Assembly (NCBI GenBank): GCA_007695145.1
Contig: REEI01000073.1
Span: 1-37,314, forward strand
Source of the DNA: Saprospirales bacterium
GTDB lineage: Bacteria > Bacteroidota > Bacteroidia > Chitinophagales > Saprospiraceae
Length of the DNA stretch: 37,314 nucleotides
Direction: 5' to 3'
The notes below the pieces were generated by a model. The model did not search any database and had not been told where the DNA came from. It was given only the letters and a program-made list of their open reading frames with translations. Of the stretch, positions 26,008-33,887 are shown piece after piece (within the stretch, counting starts at the first letter, position 1; the number at the start of each line of letters is the position of its first letter). The position numbers were made by a program, and so were the translations under genes.

Positions 26008-26260
26008 AGTCACTACCAAATTTTAACCCGGGGTATTCATGAAGGCATACTATACCTGATTCATAAAGAAATGCGAAACCTGACTTTCTGGTAAATAAGA
26101 ATTTCCCTGGTTTGTGCGGCCCGGAGGGGAGTAGAGTTGGTCCAGGAAAATCTTTATACCCAGCCAATAAAGTGCCGATTCCTTAAACTGAAAAAAGCTC
26201 CAACTTCAAAATTTAGGAACTTTTTCTCGAAATTTGATGCCTGGTCTACCTTCTATCCAA

Positions 26261-27367
26261 CTATAAAAAGACCCTCAAGCCGTAATTAAATCTAAGTATA
26301 TTGGTGTCCACCTCAAAACCTGCATCTTCAGCACTTAGATTTCCATAATCAACCCCCAGTTCAAGAGCAGTTCCTGGAGTGAGCATGATATTTATACCGA
26401 TGCCACCATTGAGGAATCCATAGGTGTAATCAGTGCCAAGTCCCTCCTGATTCAGACCTCCAAATTCATATCCTGCCTTTGCAAAAAGTTGATTGCGGCC
26501 CTGACCCAGTGGTAAGTAATATCGGATACCGGGGCTGATCGAGAAAAGGGTCTGTGCCCCCTGAAAGTCGGAAGCACTATAATTGGTGAATCCCAGCCCA
26601 AGGTCAAACATGAATTGGTTGGTCAGGAAAAAACCAACTGAAGCCTGCATCCCCAGAATAGAACTTCTGCCATCGGATAAGTTATTGAAGCCTATGCTTT
26701 CAGAATTATAGGCAATATCTGAAACCGGAGCAAGAGCAGCTAATTCAACTATAAAGTCGCTCATGAGATTAAATCCTGAAGCTAGGCTTAGTGTACCCCG
26801 CCCAAAAAATCTTTCAATATCTTTCATCCCCTCCTTGCTACTTTGGCTAATCAGTGACTTCCATCCTAATTGGAGTAGGAAGTTGTTGTATTTGAGGTCT
26901 CCTGTATTTGGGTTTTCGATAAAGGCCATACCCAGAGCTGCCTCAATTGCAACGTAGTCCTGGTTGACAAAAGTTACACCCACAGTCGGTTTGAGGAAGT
27001 TGCGGGTTTCTGTATCCCTCCTTTCAAGGTAATTTGCAATGATACCTCCTTCCAACTCCCCGTAGAAGAAGTAATTAGTTGATTTGGGATTGATATAATA
27101 CCTGGCAAAACCAGCATAAAGTACCTCTCCATAATTGTTGTTAGATATCAGGTTACCGTAACCTCCAACTCGAATGCCTACAGCCAGAAAGTCAGTAGGG
27201 AAGTATCCAATTTTGGTATAAAGCCTGGGGATGATGTAGTCAATATCTGAATCGTAACCTGTGCTGCCTCTTGCGTCAATCAACCAGGATCCTTTTTCAA
27301 GTTGGGAAAAAACGGGAGTGGAAATGAAGAGTAGAACAGCGATAAAAAATTTAGAGGTGTTTTTCAT
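26261..27367 (-). CDS. Outer-membrane beta-barrel protein, two-module
   Basis: A 368-residue predicted outer-membrane protein with a signal peptide (MKNTSKFFIAVLLFISTPVFSQ). Both halves show the same layout: a glycine-rich first strand, a segment with TKIGYFPTDFLAVGIRVGGYG in one and SVGFFLTNQFMFDLGLGFTNYS in the other, an aromatic strand (YAGFARYYINPK versus ISPGIRYYLPLG), and a terminal barrel strand. This suggests two tandem OMP_b-brl-like barrels of about 170 residues, or one larger barrel from an internal duplication. The last residues RFNYGLRVFL end in an aromatic-type C-terminal strand suited for BAM recognition. Function is unknown. It is divergent from the polyketide operon across 387 bases. 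Confidence 0.75.
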   Translation of the reverse strand: MKNTSKFFIAVLLFISTPVFSQLEKGSWLIDARGSTGYDSDIDYIIPRLYTKIGYFPTDFLAVGIRVGGYGNLISNNNYGEVLYAGFARYYINPKSTNYFFYGELEGGIIANYLERRDTETRNFLKPTVGVTFVNQDYVAIEAALGMAFIENPNTGDLKYNNFLLQLGWKSLISQSSKEGMKDIERFFGRGTLSLASGFNLMSDFIVELAALAPVSDIAYNSESIGFNNLSDGRSSILGMQASVGFFLTNQFMFDLGLGFTNYSASDFQGAQTLFSISPGIRYYLPLGQGRNQLFAKAGYEFGGLNQEGLGTDYTYGFLNGGIGINIMLTPGTALELGVDYGNLSAEDAGFEVDTNILRFNYGLRVFL

Positions 27368-27754
27368 AAAGCTCAGTTATAAAGATGTGACATAATTTTG
27401 AATTGAGATGAAAGCGTAAAGTTAAGGTGTTTTTTTTAGATATTTTACTGATTGAAATGAATTTTGTGGAATTCTTTTCCGGAATTTTATTCTTTGGCTA
27501 AAAATTGACTTTGCATTATTCATTATCAAGCTTTTAGAATTAAAGGTAAGGATATACTAATAGGACTTTGAAGGAGGGTTAATCACATAGTGTTTTATCA
27601 AAGGGACTCCAATACCTTTGTTTCCTTCGGGAAGCTCATGAAAATGGGAAACGGCATTTTCAAAAGTGATGTGCAGATAATTTTGTCTCAGAAAATGAAG
27701 CTTGTGAAACATAATGTTTAGTATTGGGGTTGTCAACCTGAATAAGAGAATGAT
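27368..27754. other. Intergenic region between barrel gene and polyketide operon
   Basis: 387 bases holding the predicted operon promoter at 27613-27620 and a 27-codon ATG-started frame at 27638-27721 in the leader. The left part next to the barrel gene is AT-rich with nothing recognised. Confidence 0.5.
27613..27620 (+). promoter_or_regulatory. Predicted -7 promoter box for the UbiA/type III PKS operon
   Basis: TACCTTTG matches TAnnTTTG exactly. It implies a leader of about 125 bases before the UbiA start at 27755. The -33 position has only a T-run. Confidence 0.5.
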
Positions 27755-28639
27755 ATGAAGTCAGAAGTCGTTGATTTGATAAGGCACCTTAGAATTCCTT
27801 TTTCGGTTCTGCTTCTTCCGGTCTTCCTCTTTGCGGCCAGTGCGGTTGATGATTTCTCCTGGTTGGGATTTTGGTTGGCATTTTTTGTTCTTCATATACT
27901 GGTGTATCCAGCCAGCAATGGTTACAACAGCCTCATGGATAGAGATACCGGGAGTATTGGTGGTTTAAAAAATCCCCCCACTGTTCCCAAAGGTATGATG
28001 CTTGTAACCTTACTGATGAACTTAACCGCCCTGGCTATCGCGTTTATTTGGGACTTACATGCTTTTTTTGTCTTACTTGCATACATTCTAGCCTCAAAAG
28101 CATACAGTTGGAGGGGACTGAGGTTAAAAAAATATCCGATTGTCGGATTTTTTACGGTGGTTATGTTTCAAGGAGCAGCTGTTTACTACTTTAGTGTTGG
28201 CATGATCAGCATTGAGTCCATGAGTGCAGAAAGGCTGACTGAACAACAGGTCGCTGGCTTGATTTTATCCTCCCTCCTCATAGCTTCTTCCTATCCCTTG
28301 ACCCAGGTCTATCAGCATGATCAGGACGGCGAGGATGATGTTATGACGATCAGCCGTATGTTGGGTGTCAGAGGCACCTTTCTTTTTTCCACTTCGCTGC
28401 TCATCTTTTTCATACTTGCCTTGTTCACATATCTCAGTTTGTTCGGGAGATTATACGATCTAATCATATTTCTGTTTTGCACTCTCCCGACGACTGCCCA
28501 CTTTTTTATGTGGTTTAGAAAAATCCTTGAAGATGAATCCAATGCTAATTTTGAAAACAGTATGAAAATGAACTTTTTGGGTGCTCTTGGGATGAATCTC
28601 TTTTTTAGCTGGCTATTTTTTGCCTCACAAGTTTTCTGA
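27755..28639 (+). CDS. UbiA-family prenyltransferase
   Basis: A 294-residue integral membrane enzyme that transfers an isoprenyl chain to an aromatic or other acceptor. About eight to nine hydrophobic helices are visible. The first aspartate-rich site is SNGYNSLMDRDTGSIGG (54-70; Asn58 and Asp62 are the usual Mg-diphosphate ligands) and the second is YQHDQDGEDDVMTISRMLG (186-204). Both conserved sites are intact. It is the first gene of a four-gene operon: its stop codon ends at 28639 and the polyketide synthase starts at 28640. The context suggests its acceptor is the product of the synthase and methyltransferase, but that is inference. A role in quinone or heme A synthesis cannot be excluded, although such genes are usually not next to a type III PKS. 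Confidence 0.88.
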   Translation: MKSEVVDLIRHLRIPFSVLLLPVFLFAASAVDDFSWLGFWLAFFVLHILVYPASNGYNSLMDRDTGSIGGLKNPPTVPKGMMLVTLLMNLTALAIAFIWDLHAFFVLLAYILASKAYSWRGLRLKKYPIVGFFTVVMFQGAAVYYFSVGMISIESMSAERLTEQQVAGLILSSLLIASSYPLTQVYQHDQDGEDDVMTISRMLGVRGTFLFSTSLLIFFILALFTYLSLFGRLYDLIIFLFCTLPTTAHFFMWFRKILEDESNANFENSMKMNFLGALGMNLFFSWLFFASQVF

Positions 28640-29737
28640 ATGGCATATATTCAATCAATTGGTATCAGTGTTCCGGATTTTAAAATTAATTCTCCGGATA
28701 TTGTAAGGTGGGCACAAAGGACTTATCCCATTGAAAGGGATTGGCGAAAATTTAAGTTTCTCGTATCCAGGTCAGGAATAGATTGCCGATATTCGGTAAT
28801 TCCGGATTTTATGCCCGAAAGTCCATCCGTTTTATTCCATAATTCCGGTCAGAATAGGGAGCCTGGAACTGCAGAGCGCCTTTCTGTTTTTCACAATAAC
28901 GTCCTCCAAATGGCAGAAGAGGCATGCGGAAAAGCAATGGAAAGGGCTGGTGTGAAACCCTCAGGAATCACCCATTTAATTGCAGTTAGTTGTACCGGAA
29001 TGAGGGCGCCTGGGCTTGAAATTTCATTGAGCCATTCGCTGGCCCTATCTCAAAATGTCGAGCGATCAGCTGTGAATTTCATGGGATGTTATGCCGCTTT
29101 TCACGCCCTCAGGCAGGCGGTTTACATCAGTAATTTCGACCCGGAAGCAAGAGTGTTGGTTTCCTGTGCAGAAACCTGTACTCTCCATTTTAAAAGGTCT
29201 TCAGAAGATGACGACCTGCTTTCTACCGCATTATTTGGTGATGGTGCAGCTGCAGTGATCGTGAGCAGCAAGCCGGATGATCGTCGATTATCTCTGAAAA
29301 TTGTAAGACAAGCCTCTCGTCTAATTCACGCCCCTGAGAGCATGTGTTGGGATATCCAGGACAATGGATTTTTGATGAAATTGTCAAGAGAAGTTCCAGA
29401 GTATGTTGGGCGGCATATTCGTCAAATACACGATGAGTTATTAGAGCAATGTGGGGTGAAAAATGTTGATTATTACGCCGTTCACCCCGGCGGAAAGAAT
29501 ATTCTTGAGGCTTTTTCCAGGGCACTGAATTTATCTGAAGACTGCCTGGAATCATCCTTTAAAATTCTCCGAAGGTTTGGCAACATGTCATCTCCTACGA
29601 TTTTATTCGTTTTAGATGAGGTGAAAAGGAGGTTTATTGACTCGGGAAAAAGTGAGGCACTAGTATTTGCTGCGGCATTTGGCCCCGGACTGACAATTGA
29701 AGTAGCCCTGATGAAATTTCAAAGAAGTATCAATTGA
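28640..29737 (+). CDS. Type III polyketide synthase (chalcone/stilbene synthase family)
   Basis: A 365-residue homodimeric ketosynthase of the thiolase fold, which extends an acyl-CoA starter with malonyl-CoA and cyclises it to a resorcinol, pyrone or phloroglucinol. The catalytic triad is clear: Cys150 in VNFMGCYAAFHAL, His282 in YAVHPGGKNIL and Asn315 in RRFGNMSSPTILFVL. The terminal AAAFGPGLTIEVALM matches the GFGPG loop. The length is normal. Bacterial relatives with neighbouring methyltransferases (BpsA/BpsB, SrsA/SrsB) make alkyl-pyrones or alkyl-resorcinols from fatty acyl starters; here the starter is unknown. It abuts the UbiA gene and its stop codon overlaps the methyltransferase start by four bases, so translation is probably coupled. 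Confidence 0.96.
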   Translation: MAYIQSIGISVPDFKINSPDIVRWAQRTYPIERDWRKFKFLVSRSGIDCRYSVIPDFMPESPSVLFHNSGQNREPGTAERLSVFHNNVLQMAEEACGKAMERAGVKPSGITHLIAVSCTGMRAPGLEISLSHSLALSQNVERSAVNFMGCYAAFHALRQAVYISNFDPEARVLVSCAETCTLHFKRSSEDDDLLSTALFGDGAAAVIVSSKPDDRRLSLKIVRQASRLIHAPESMCWDIQDNGFLMKLSREVPEYVGRHIRQIHDELLEQCGVKNVDYYAVHPGGKNILEAFSRALNLSEDCLESSFKILRRFGNMSSPTILFVLDEVKRRFIDSGKSEALVFAAAFGPGLTIEVALMKFQRSIN

Positions 29738-30471
29738 AAGAGCGATCCACGGAAAAGGAATTAATGGATGGTCCCCTGTTGGATCCGGAGGAACTCTACC
29801 TCAATCTCAACGAGCTGGTTTTTATCAATCGATTTACAGCCTTTTACTACACAACCTTTAATGAATTGTGCAAATTGCTCCCAGTAGGGATGAAGAGAGT
29901 CAGAATACTTGATTTGGGATGTGGCGCTGGCGATTGGCTGAATTATCTTCAACAAAAGTCAAGAGCCCGGGCTTTGAACTTTGTATTGACTGGAGTGGAT
30001 GCAGAAAGTCACGCCATCCAATTTGCCCAAAAAAAATTTCCTAATTTGGCTTCCCGGGTGGACTGGAAGGTTTGCGACTACCGCGAAGTATTCAATTCCT
30101 CGGAACCATTTGATATCATCACCTGCAATCTGTTTTGTCATCATCTGACTGATGAGGAGATAGCAGAACTCCTGGGCTTAATGGCTTCCAATGCGCGACT
30201 TGGCTTTATCATAAATGATCTGGAGAGACACTGGTTTGCCTATAGGGCTATTTGGATTTTGACCCGCCTATTTTCGCGCTCGCGTTACACCAAAAACGAC
30301 GCACCTCTTTCCGTAAAAAGAGGCTTCAGCATTTCTGAATGGAAAAAAAATACTGCAGCTGTCAGAAAAAGACCTGAGATTGTTGACCTCAGAATTGTTA
30401 AACTTCCGACCTTTAGGCATTTGGTGATAGGAAAAAAGGATCCTAAAAAATGTGGTGATACTTTAGAATAA
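29734..30471 (+). CDS. Class I SAM-dependent methyltransferase (polyketide-tailoring)
   Basis: A 245-residue Rossmann-fold methyltransferase. Motif I is ILDLGCGAGDWL (58-69), motif II region FVLTGVDAESHAIQFAQKKFP, and ITCNLFCHHLTDEEI is the motif IV area. The N-terminal segment ERSTEKELMDGPLLDPEELYLNLNELVFINRF resembles the ELMD-x-P-E-LR-x-INR leader of methyltransferases found beside type III PKS genes, so I keep the TTG start at 29734, which overlaps the synthase stop in TTGA, over the ATG at 29764. It is expected to O- or C-methylate the polyketide ring, as SrsB does for alkyl-resorcinol. The next gene starts directly after the stop. Confidence 0.87.
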   Translation: MKERSTEKELMDGPLLDPEELYLNLNELVFINRFTAFYYTTFNELCKLLPVGMKRVRILDLGCGAGDWLNYLQQKSRARALNFVLTGVDAESHAIQFAQKKFPNLASRVDWKVCDYREVFNSSEPFDIITCNLFCHHLTDEEIAELLGLMASNARLGFIINDLERHWFAYRAIWILTRLFSRSRYTKNDAPLSVKRGFSISEWKKNTAAVRKRPEIVDLRIVKLPTFRHLVIGKKDPKKCGDTLE

Positions 30472-31827
30472 ATGCAGCTAAAGGTTTTGACTATATCGCT
30501 TGTATTCTTACTTTTCTCTAACCATGTCTTTGGTTGGGCAGAGCATCCGCTCCTGGTGCAACCCATTTTGGAAAAATTGGATTATTGGGAAACTGTTGAC
30601 TCTGTAGAGATCAAAAGTTTGGTTTCATTTATTGAAGCTAATGCAGGTAAATTGTATACTTTTCTCGAAGAACATGAAAAGTGGGCCTCGGAAAATCTAT
30701 GCAATTACAGATATAGACCACATGAATTGCGCTTGGATACTTTTCTGAGAGGTGAGGAATTGCGAACCGGCTTTTTGATGGCAATTCGGGTAAATCCCAA
30801 TAGCAAACTTCCGCTTTACCTCCATTTGCTGCCGGGAGATTCCGTTCCAATTGAACAAAACTTAAGTGCCTTGGAAGTGTCTGTTTTTGACAACCTCAAA
30901 AGGGAGAGAAATACCAGATATCGAAAACTTTTTGAAGGAGCTTTAGCCCATCCCTTGGACGTTTTAGTTTCCGCAAATGATGAACCGGACTATGGATTGG
31001 ATATTGGTTTATTTGAGGACAATGGTACGCCTTATGGCGAAATTTATGGATTTGGAAATCAACCATTTGGCAACCCCAATCTACCATACAGCTCGCAGGC
31101 CCCTTTCCACATGTCATTTTATCACGAGCCTGGTTTGGTATACCGATTTATGCCTGGATTGAATAATAGTTTGCTGGAGTCCAGATTGTTCCTTTTCAGA
31201 GCGCTTTCGCTGTTTTCTTTTTCTCAAGGTGAAGACTATTGGGGATGGCGGTTTTTAGGTTGGAGTATGCACTACGCAACTGACTTAACCATGCCTTACC
31301 ACAGTACCGCTTTACCGGGTTTCAGCACCTTACAAATGATAATGACTCAATTGAATGCGTGGCGAGGCAATGAAGGTGGAATGAAGGATATTATTCAATT
31401 GGTCTCAAACAGGCACACTGTTCTTGAGGCCTATCAATGGTTAGAGTTAAAAAGTGCTCATGAAAGAGGACTCAGCGATCATGATTTTTTGCAAGCCTTT
31501 TCAGAAGAGGTTGAAGTGCCCGATTTTACCCTTGATTTTGCCCGGAAAACAGCTTCGAGAGCAGCGTATTTAAACGCTCAAAATTTGGACAAAGCATTGA
31601 GAATGGCCATGCCGGAATTGTTGGTTGATGACCCTGGCATTGAGGTCCGTTTTAAATCTGAACTGCGGGAGGTGGATAGACTTGCATTGCAGCATGCCGG
31701 TGCTGCAAAAATTGAATATCTCAATCGCGAGATTGCCGACAGGTTCAGAGATGCCTCTGCTGTGGTTTTGTCTCTTTTCTACTCAGTCATTGATGGTGTT
31801 GATCCATTTGAGATCATGGACAAATAG
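30472..31827 (+). CDS. Secreted protein resembling the zinc phospholipase C / P1 nuclease fold
   Basis: A 451-residue protein with no name that I recognise. A signal peptide (MQLKVLTISLVFLLFSNHVFG) would leave Trp22 as the mature N-terminus, as in Bacillus PLC and P1 nuclease, where that amino group binds zinc. Other matching residues: His25; Asp170 in SANDEPDYG; His213/His218 in PFHMSFYHEP; HYATDLTMPYH with His267, Asp271 and His277, spaced +4 and +6 exactly like His118/Asp122/His128 of Bacillus PLC; and RHTVLEAY with His315 and Glu319, spaced +4 like His142/Glu146. The protein is longer than the roughly 245-residue PLC and has an insertion of about 25 residues between the last two sites and a C-terminal helical extension. 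It starts at the base after the methyltransferase stop, so it is the fourth gene of the polyketide operon. Substrate unknown: phospholipid, nucleic acid or a modified polyketide are all open. Confidence 0.6.
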   Translation: MQLKVLTISLVFLLFSNHVFGWAEHPLLVQPILEKLDYWETVDSVEIKSLVSFIEANAGKLYTFLEEHEKWASENLCNYRYRPHELRLDTFLRGEELRTGFLMAIRVNPNSKLPLYLHLLPGDSVPIEQNLSALEVSVFDNLKRERNTRYRKLFEGALAHPLDVLVSANDEPDYGLDIGLFEDNGTPYGEIYGFGNQPFGNPNLPYSSQAPFHMSFYHEPGLVYRFMPGLNNSLLESRLFLFRALSLFSFSQGEDYWGWRFLGWSMHYATDLTMPYHSTALPGFSTLQMIMTQLNAWRGNEGGMKDIIQLVSNRHTVLEAYQWLELKSAHERGLSDHDFLQAFSEEVEVPDFTLDFARKTASRAAYLNAQNLDKALRMAMPELLVDDPGIEVRFKSELREVDRLALQHAGAAKIEYLNREIADRFRDASAVVLSLFYSVIDGVDPFEIMDK

Positions 31828-31835
31828 AAAAAGTA

Positions 31836-31860
31836 TAAATTCACCTTAGGTGGTTATTTA
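31836..31860. terminator. Possible bidirectional stem-loop between convergent genes
   Basis: TAAAT-T-CACC, loop TTA, GGTG-GTT-ATTTA, lying between the operon end and the thioesterase stop and overlapping the latter. AT-rich flanks on both sides make a short two-way terminator plausible but weak. Confidence 0.35.
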
Positions 31861-32403
31861 CTGTGCAAGTAAATACTCCTTGAGGAGTTTGGCATCTTTG
31901 GCGGGGATTCTCTCTCCTAGAATCAGTCGCAGTTCCCTTCTTCTTCCAGCACCTTCGTAAAGTTTTTCCTGCTCAGAAGTCAGCGGAATGACCTCTGGAA
32001 TGGCAGTGGGTTTTTTGTTTTCATCCAGGGCTACAAAGGTAAGGTAGGCATGATTGCACTTTCGCGGATTACCCCCCTTGATGTCAGAGGCAAAGACTTC
32101 AACATACACCTCCACTGAGGTCGTGAAGGCTCTCGTTACATTTGCGTTCAATGTAACCACATCTCCGACATTTATAGGGCGCTTGAAGGATACATGATCC
32201 ACAGATACGGTTACAACATGTGATTCAGAATGCTTTGCTGCACAGATGGAGGCCACAATATCCATCCACCTCATCAGGTTGCCTCCCATTAGATTTCCCA
32301 GGGGATTGGTGTCATTTGGCATAACCATCTCAGTCATAGTGGTTCTGGACTCGTTCACCTTTTTTTGTTTCCTATCAGAGGTTGTATTGTTTCGATTGTT
32401 CAT
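31858..32403 (-). CDS. Acyl-CoA thioesterase, hotdog fold
   Basis: A 181-residue cytoplasmic acyl-CoA thioesterase of the YciA/BFIT-like hotdog group. The signature runs MVMPNDTNPLGNLMGGNLMRWMDIVASICAAKHSES, with the catalytic Asn/Asp region near 29-49, then VVTVSVDHVSFKRPINVGDVVTLNANV. The tail KEYLLAQ is short. It hydrolyses acyl-CoA to fatty acid and CoA. Its start lies 12 bases after the lipB stop on the same strand, so the two genes are probably co-transcribed; both act on acyl chains. The stop overlaps the stem-loop after the polyketide operon. Confidence 0.92.
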   Translation of the reverse strand: MNNRNNTTSDRKQKKVNESRTTMTEMVMPNDTNPLGNLMGGNLMRWMDIVASICAAKHSESHVVTVSVDHVSFKRPINVGDVVTLNANVTRAFTTSVEVYVEVFASDIKGGNPRKCNHAYLTFVALDENKKPTAIPEVIPLTSEQEKLYEGAGRRRELRLILGERIPAKDAKLLKEYLLAQ

Positions 32404-32415
32404 TTTTGCTATATT

Positions 32416-33123
32416 TTATGGAATGTATTCATAGTCGAATACCTCTTTAAATTTTTCCTTTAGGTTGGCCTTGACCTCATCCATGCTTACACCACTTCCT
32501 AATTCCTTGCTCATGCTGGTCACTTCCTTGTTTTCTTCCTTAATCCCACAGGGGATGATATTGTTGAAAAAAGAGAGGTCGGGATTGACGTTGAGTGCAA
32601 AACCGTGCATGGAAACCCATCTGCTTAAATGGACTCCAATGGCGCATATTTTTCGATGTTTTTCACCATTTCTCCCTCCTATCCAAACCCCTGTGTATCC
32701 CTCCTGTCTCTCAGCTTTAATTCCGTAATCACTCAACATTTTTATTATACAACCCTCTATATTTTGGACATATCGACGTACATCGCGAAAGAAATATTCC
32801 AGGTCAAAGATGGGATAACCTACCAATTGCCCAGGTCCGTGATAGGTAATGTCGCCTCCTCTGTTGATCTTAAAAAAAACTGCCCCTTTTTCGGTTAGTT
32901 CCTCTTCTGAGAGCAACAAGTGGTCAACGGATCCACTTTTCCCAAGCGTATATACATGAGGATGGTGACAAAATACCAACTGGTGGCAAGCAGAGCTTTT
33001 TTGGCTGAGATTGATGCCCTCCTTTTTAGCGAGCTTTAGTTGATCAGAAATAGCTGTCTGCTTGTCCCAGGCTTCCCGGTAATCAATCAGGCCCCAGTCG
33101 GAATATTTAACCATTGGTTTCAT
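32416..33123 (-). CDS. lipB: Lipoyl(octanoyl) transferase LipB
   Basis: A 235-residue enzyme that moves the octanoyl group from acyl carrier protein to lipoate-dependent protein domains, the first step of lipoic acid synthesis. The core motif RGGDITYHGPGQLVGYPIFDL (88-108), Lys158 in RKICAIG, and the catalytic Cys192 in NIIPCGI are intact; CAIGVHLSRWVSMHGFALNVN is the second family signature. It is cytoplasmic. An in-frame ATG at codon 4 is an alternative start. It precedes the thioesterase gene by 12 bases. No strong promoter box was seen upstream. Confidence 0.97.
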   Translation of the reverse strand: MKPMVKYSDWGLIDYREAWDKQTAISDQLKLAKKEGINLSQKSSACHQLVFCHHPHVYTLGKSGSVDHLLLSEEELTEKGAVFFKINRGGDITYHGPGQLVGYPIFDLEYFFRDVRRYVQNIEGCIIKMLSDYGIKAERQEGYTGVWIGGRNGEKHRKICAIGVHLSRWVSMHGFALNVNPDLSFFNNIIPCGIKEENKEVTSMSKELGSGVSMDEVKANLKEKFKEVFDYEYIP

Positions 33124-33258
33124 CCTATCACTAACAATTTGGTTTAGAATAATGTTTTGTAATTGTGATTATCACGCTCTATTTTGGAATAAAATTCTGA
33201 AATAATATAGAAATCAGAAAAATAACATAATTTATGTGATTTATCCTCCTTTTGTAAG

Positions 33259-33296
33259 CTGAATAGGAACTGATAACAGCAATTTAACCTATTCAG
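33259..33296. repeat. Perfect nine-base inverted repeat
   Basis: CTGAATAGG (33259-33267) and CCTATTCAG (33288-33296) around a 20-base gap. It is upstream of both lipB (divergent) and the tRNA, and may be a regulator site or a remnant of a mobile end. Confidence 0.5.
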
Positions 33297-33319
33297 AAAT
33301 GTACTTCCATTTAAACCCA

Positions 33320-33352
33320 CCATTGTCCTATTTTATTCCCATTGTCTTATTG
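33320..33352. repeat. Direct repeat with 20-base period
   Basis: CCATTGTCCTATT at 33320-33332 and CCATTGTCTTATT at 33340-33352 (12 of 13 identical). A spacing of 20 bases is close to two helical turns, as for paired operator sites. Confidence 0.45.
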
Positions 33353-33450
33353 AATCTAACCAGAATTATTTTTTTCAACCCGCCATTTATTGATTTGATT
33401 GAGGTGTAAAAAAAAATGCATTGAATAATGCACAGTTGTGCAACAATTGC

Positions 33451-33458
33451 TATTTTTG
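33451..33458 (+). promoter_or_regulatory. Predicted -7 promoter box for tRNA-Ala
   Basis: TATTTTTG followed by CC matches TAnnTTTG and lies 17 bases before the mature 5' end of the tRNA. A palindrome TGCACA-GT-TGTGCA (33429-33442) sits just upstream. Confidence 0.65.
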
Positions 33459-33475
33459 CCTCGCTTCCGAAAAAA

Positions 33476-33549
33476 GGGGGATTAGCTCAGATGGCTAGAG
33501 CGCCACACTGGCAGTGTGGAGGTCACCGGTTCGAATCCGGTATCCTCCA
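33476..33549 (+). tRNA. tRNA-Ala (anticodon GGC)
   Basis: Full cloverleaf: acceptor GGGGGAT/ATCCTCC with a G3-U70 wobble pair, the alanine identity element, discriminator A73, and anticodon stem CCACA/TGTGG with GGC at 33510-33512. T-arm CCGGT pairs and TTCGAAT loop are regular. CCA is not encoded. Confidence 0.97.
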
Positions 33550-33557
33550 CTTTTTTC

Positions 33558-33585
33558 AGGCCCGTTTTTACAACGGGCCTTTTTT
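33558..33585 (+). terminator. Rho-independent terminator after tRNA-Ala
   Basis: Stem AGGCCCG/CGGGCCT (7 bases) with a nine-base loop and a T-run, nine bases after the tRNA. Confidence 0.92.
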
Positions 33586-33887
33586 GTGCGCCCTATTGAA
33601 AATAGCTTTGATATTCTGTGATAGCTGTCTCCCAGGTCCAAAAATGCCTTGCAGTTTACACGATATAATACTGTGATCTGCCGTTTTGAAGGTTTCGTTA
33701 CTATGTAGTGGCATGTGATCCACCTGGTGGTCAATTCCAACTGACATAGAATCCCTTCACTAGATGTTCAGACACCCTCTTACGGATTCAATACATATTG
33801 GCTTTGAGGTTGAATACTGGAAAACAACCCCGGCAGGAACAATAGCAAATTGGACATAGGCCAATCAGCTGCTTCAATTGACCAATC
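33586..33887. other. Gene-free region between tRNA-Ala terminator and malic enzyme
   Basis: About 300 bases; nothing recognised apart from a minor five-base inverted repeat near 33720. It lies downstream of both flanking transcripts. Confidence 0.6.

Larger units (their letters stand above)
25473..26260. other. Gene-free region with repeats and hairpins
   Basis: Nearly 800 bases between two minus-strand genes, with no supportable gene. It contains a near-perfect palindrome (25598-25617), a triplicated 23-base repeat (25798-25866) and a bulged hairpin (25991-26007). The ORF across 25686-25958 is an accident of the repeat. This is where insertion or rearrangement appears most likely in the window. 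Confidence 0.6.
33124..33475. other. Intergenic region with inverted and direct repeats
   Basis: About 350 AT-rich bases before tRNA-Ala with no gene. It contains a nine-base inverted repeat (33259-33296), a 13-base direct repeat with 20-base spacing (33320-33352), a short palindrome (33429-33442) and the tRNA promoter box. Confidence 0.6.
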
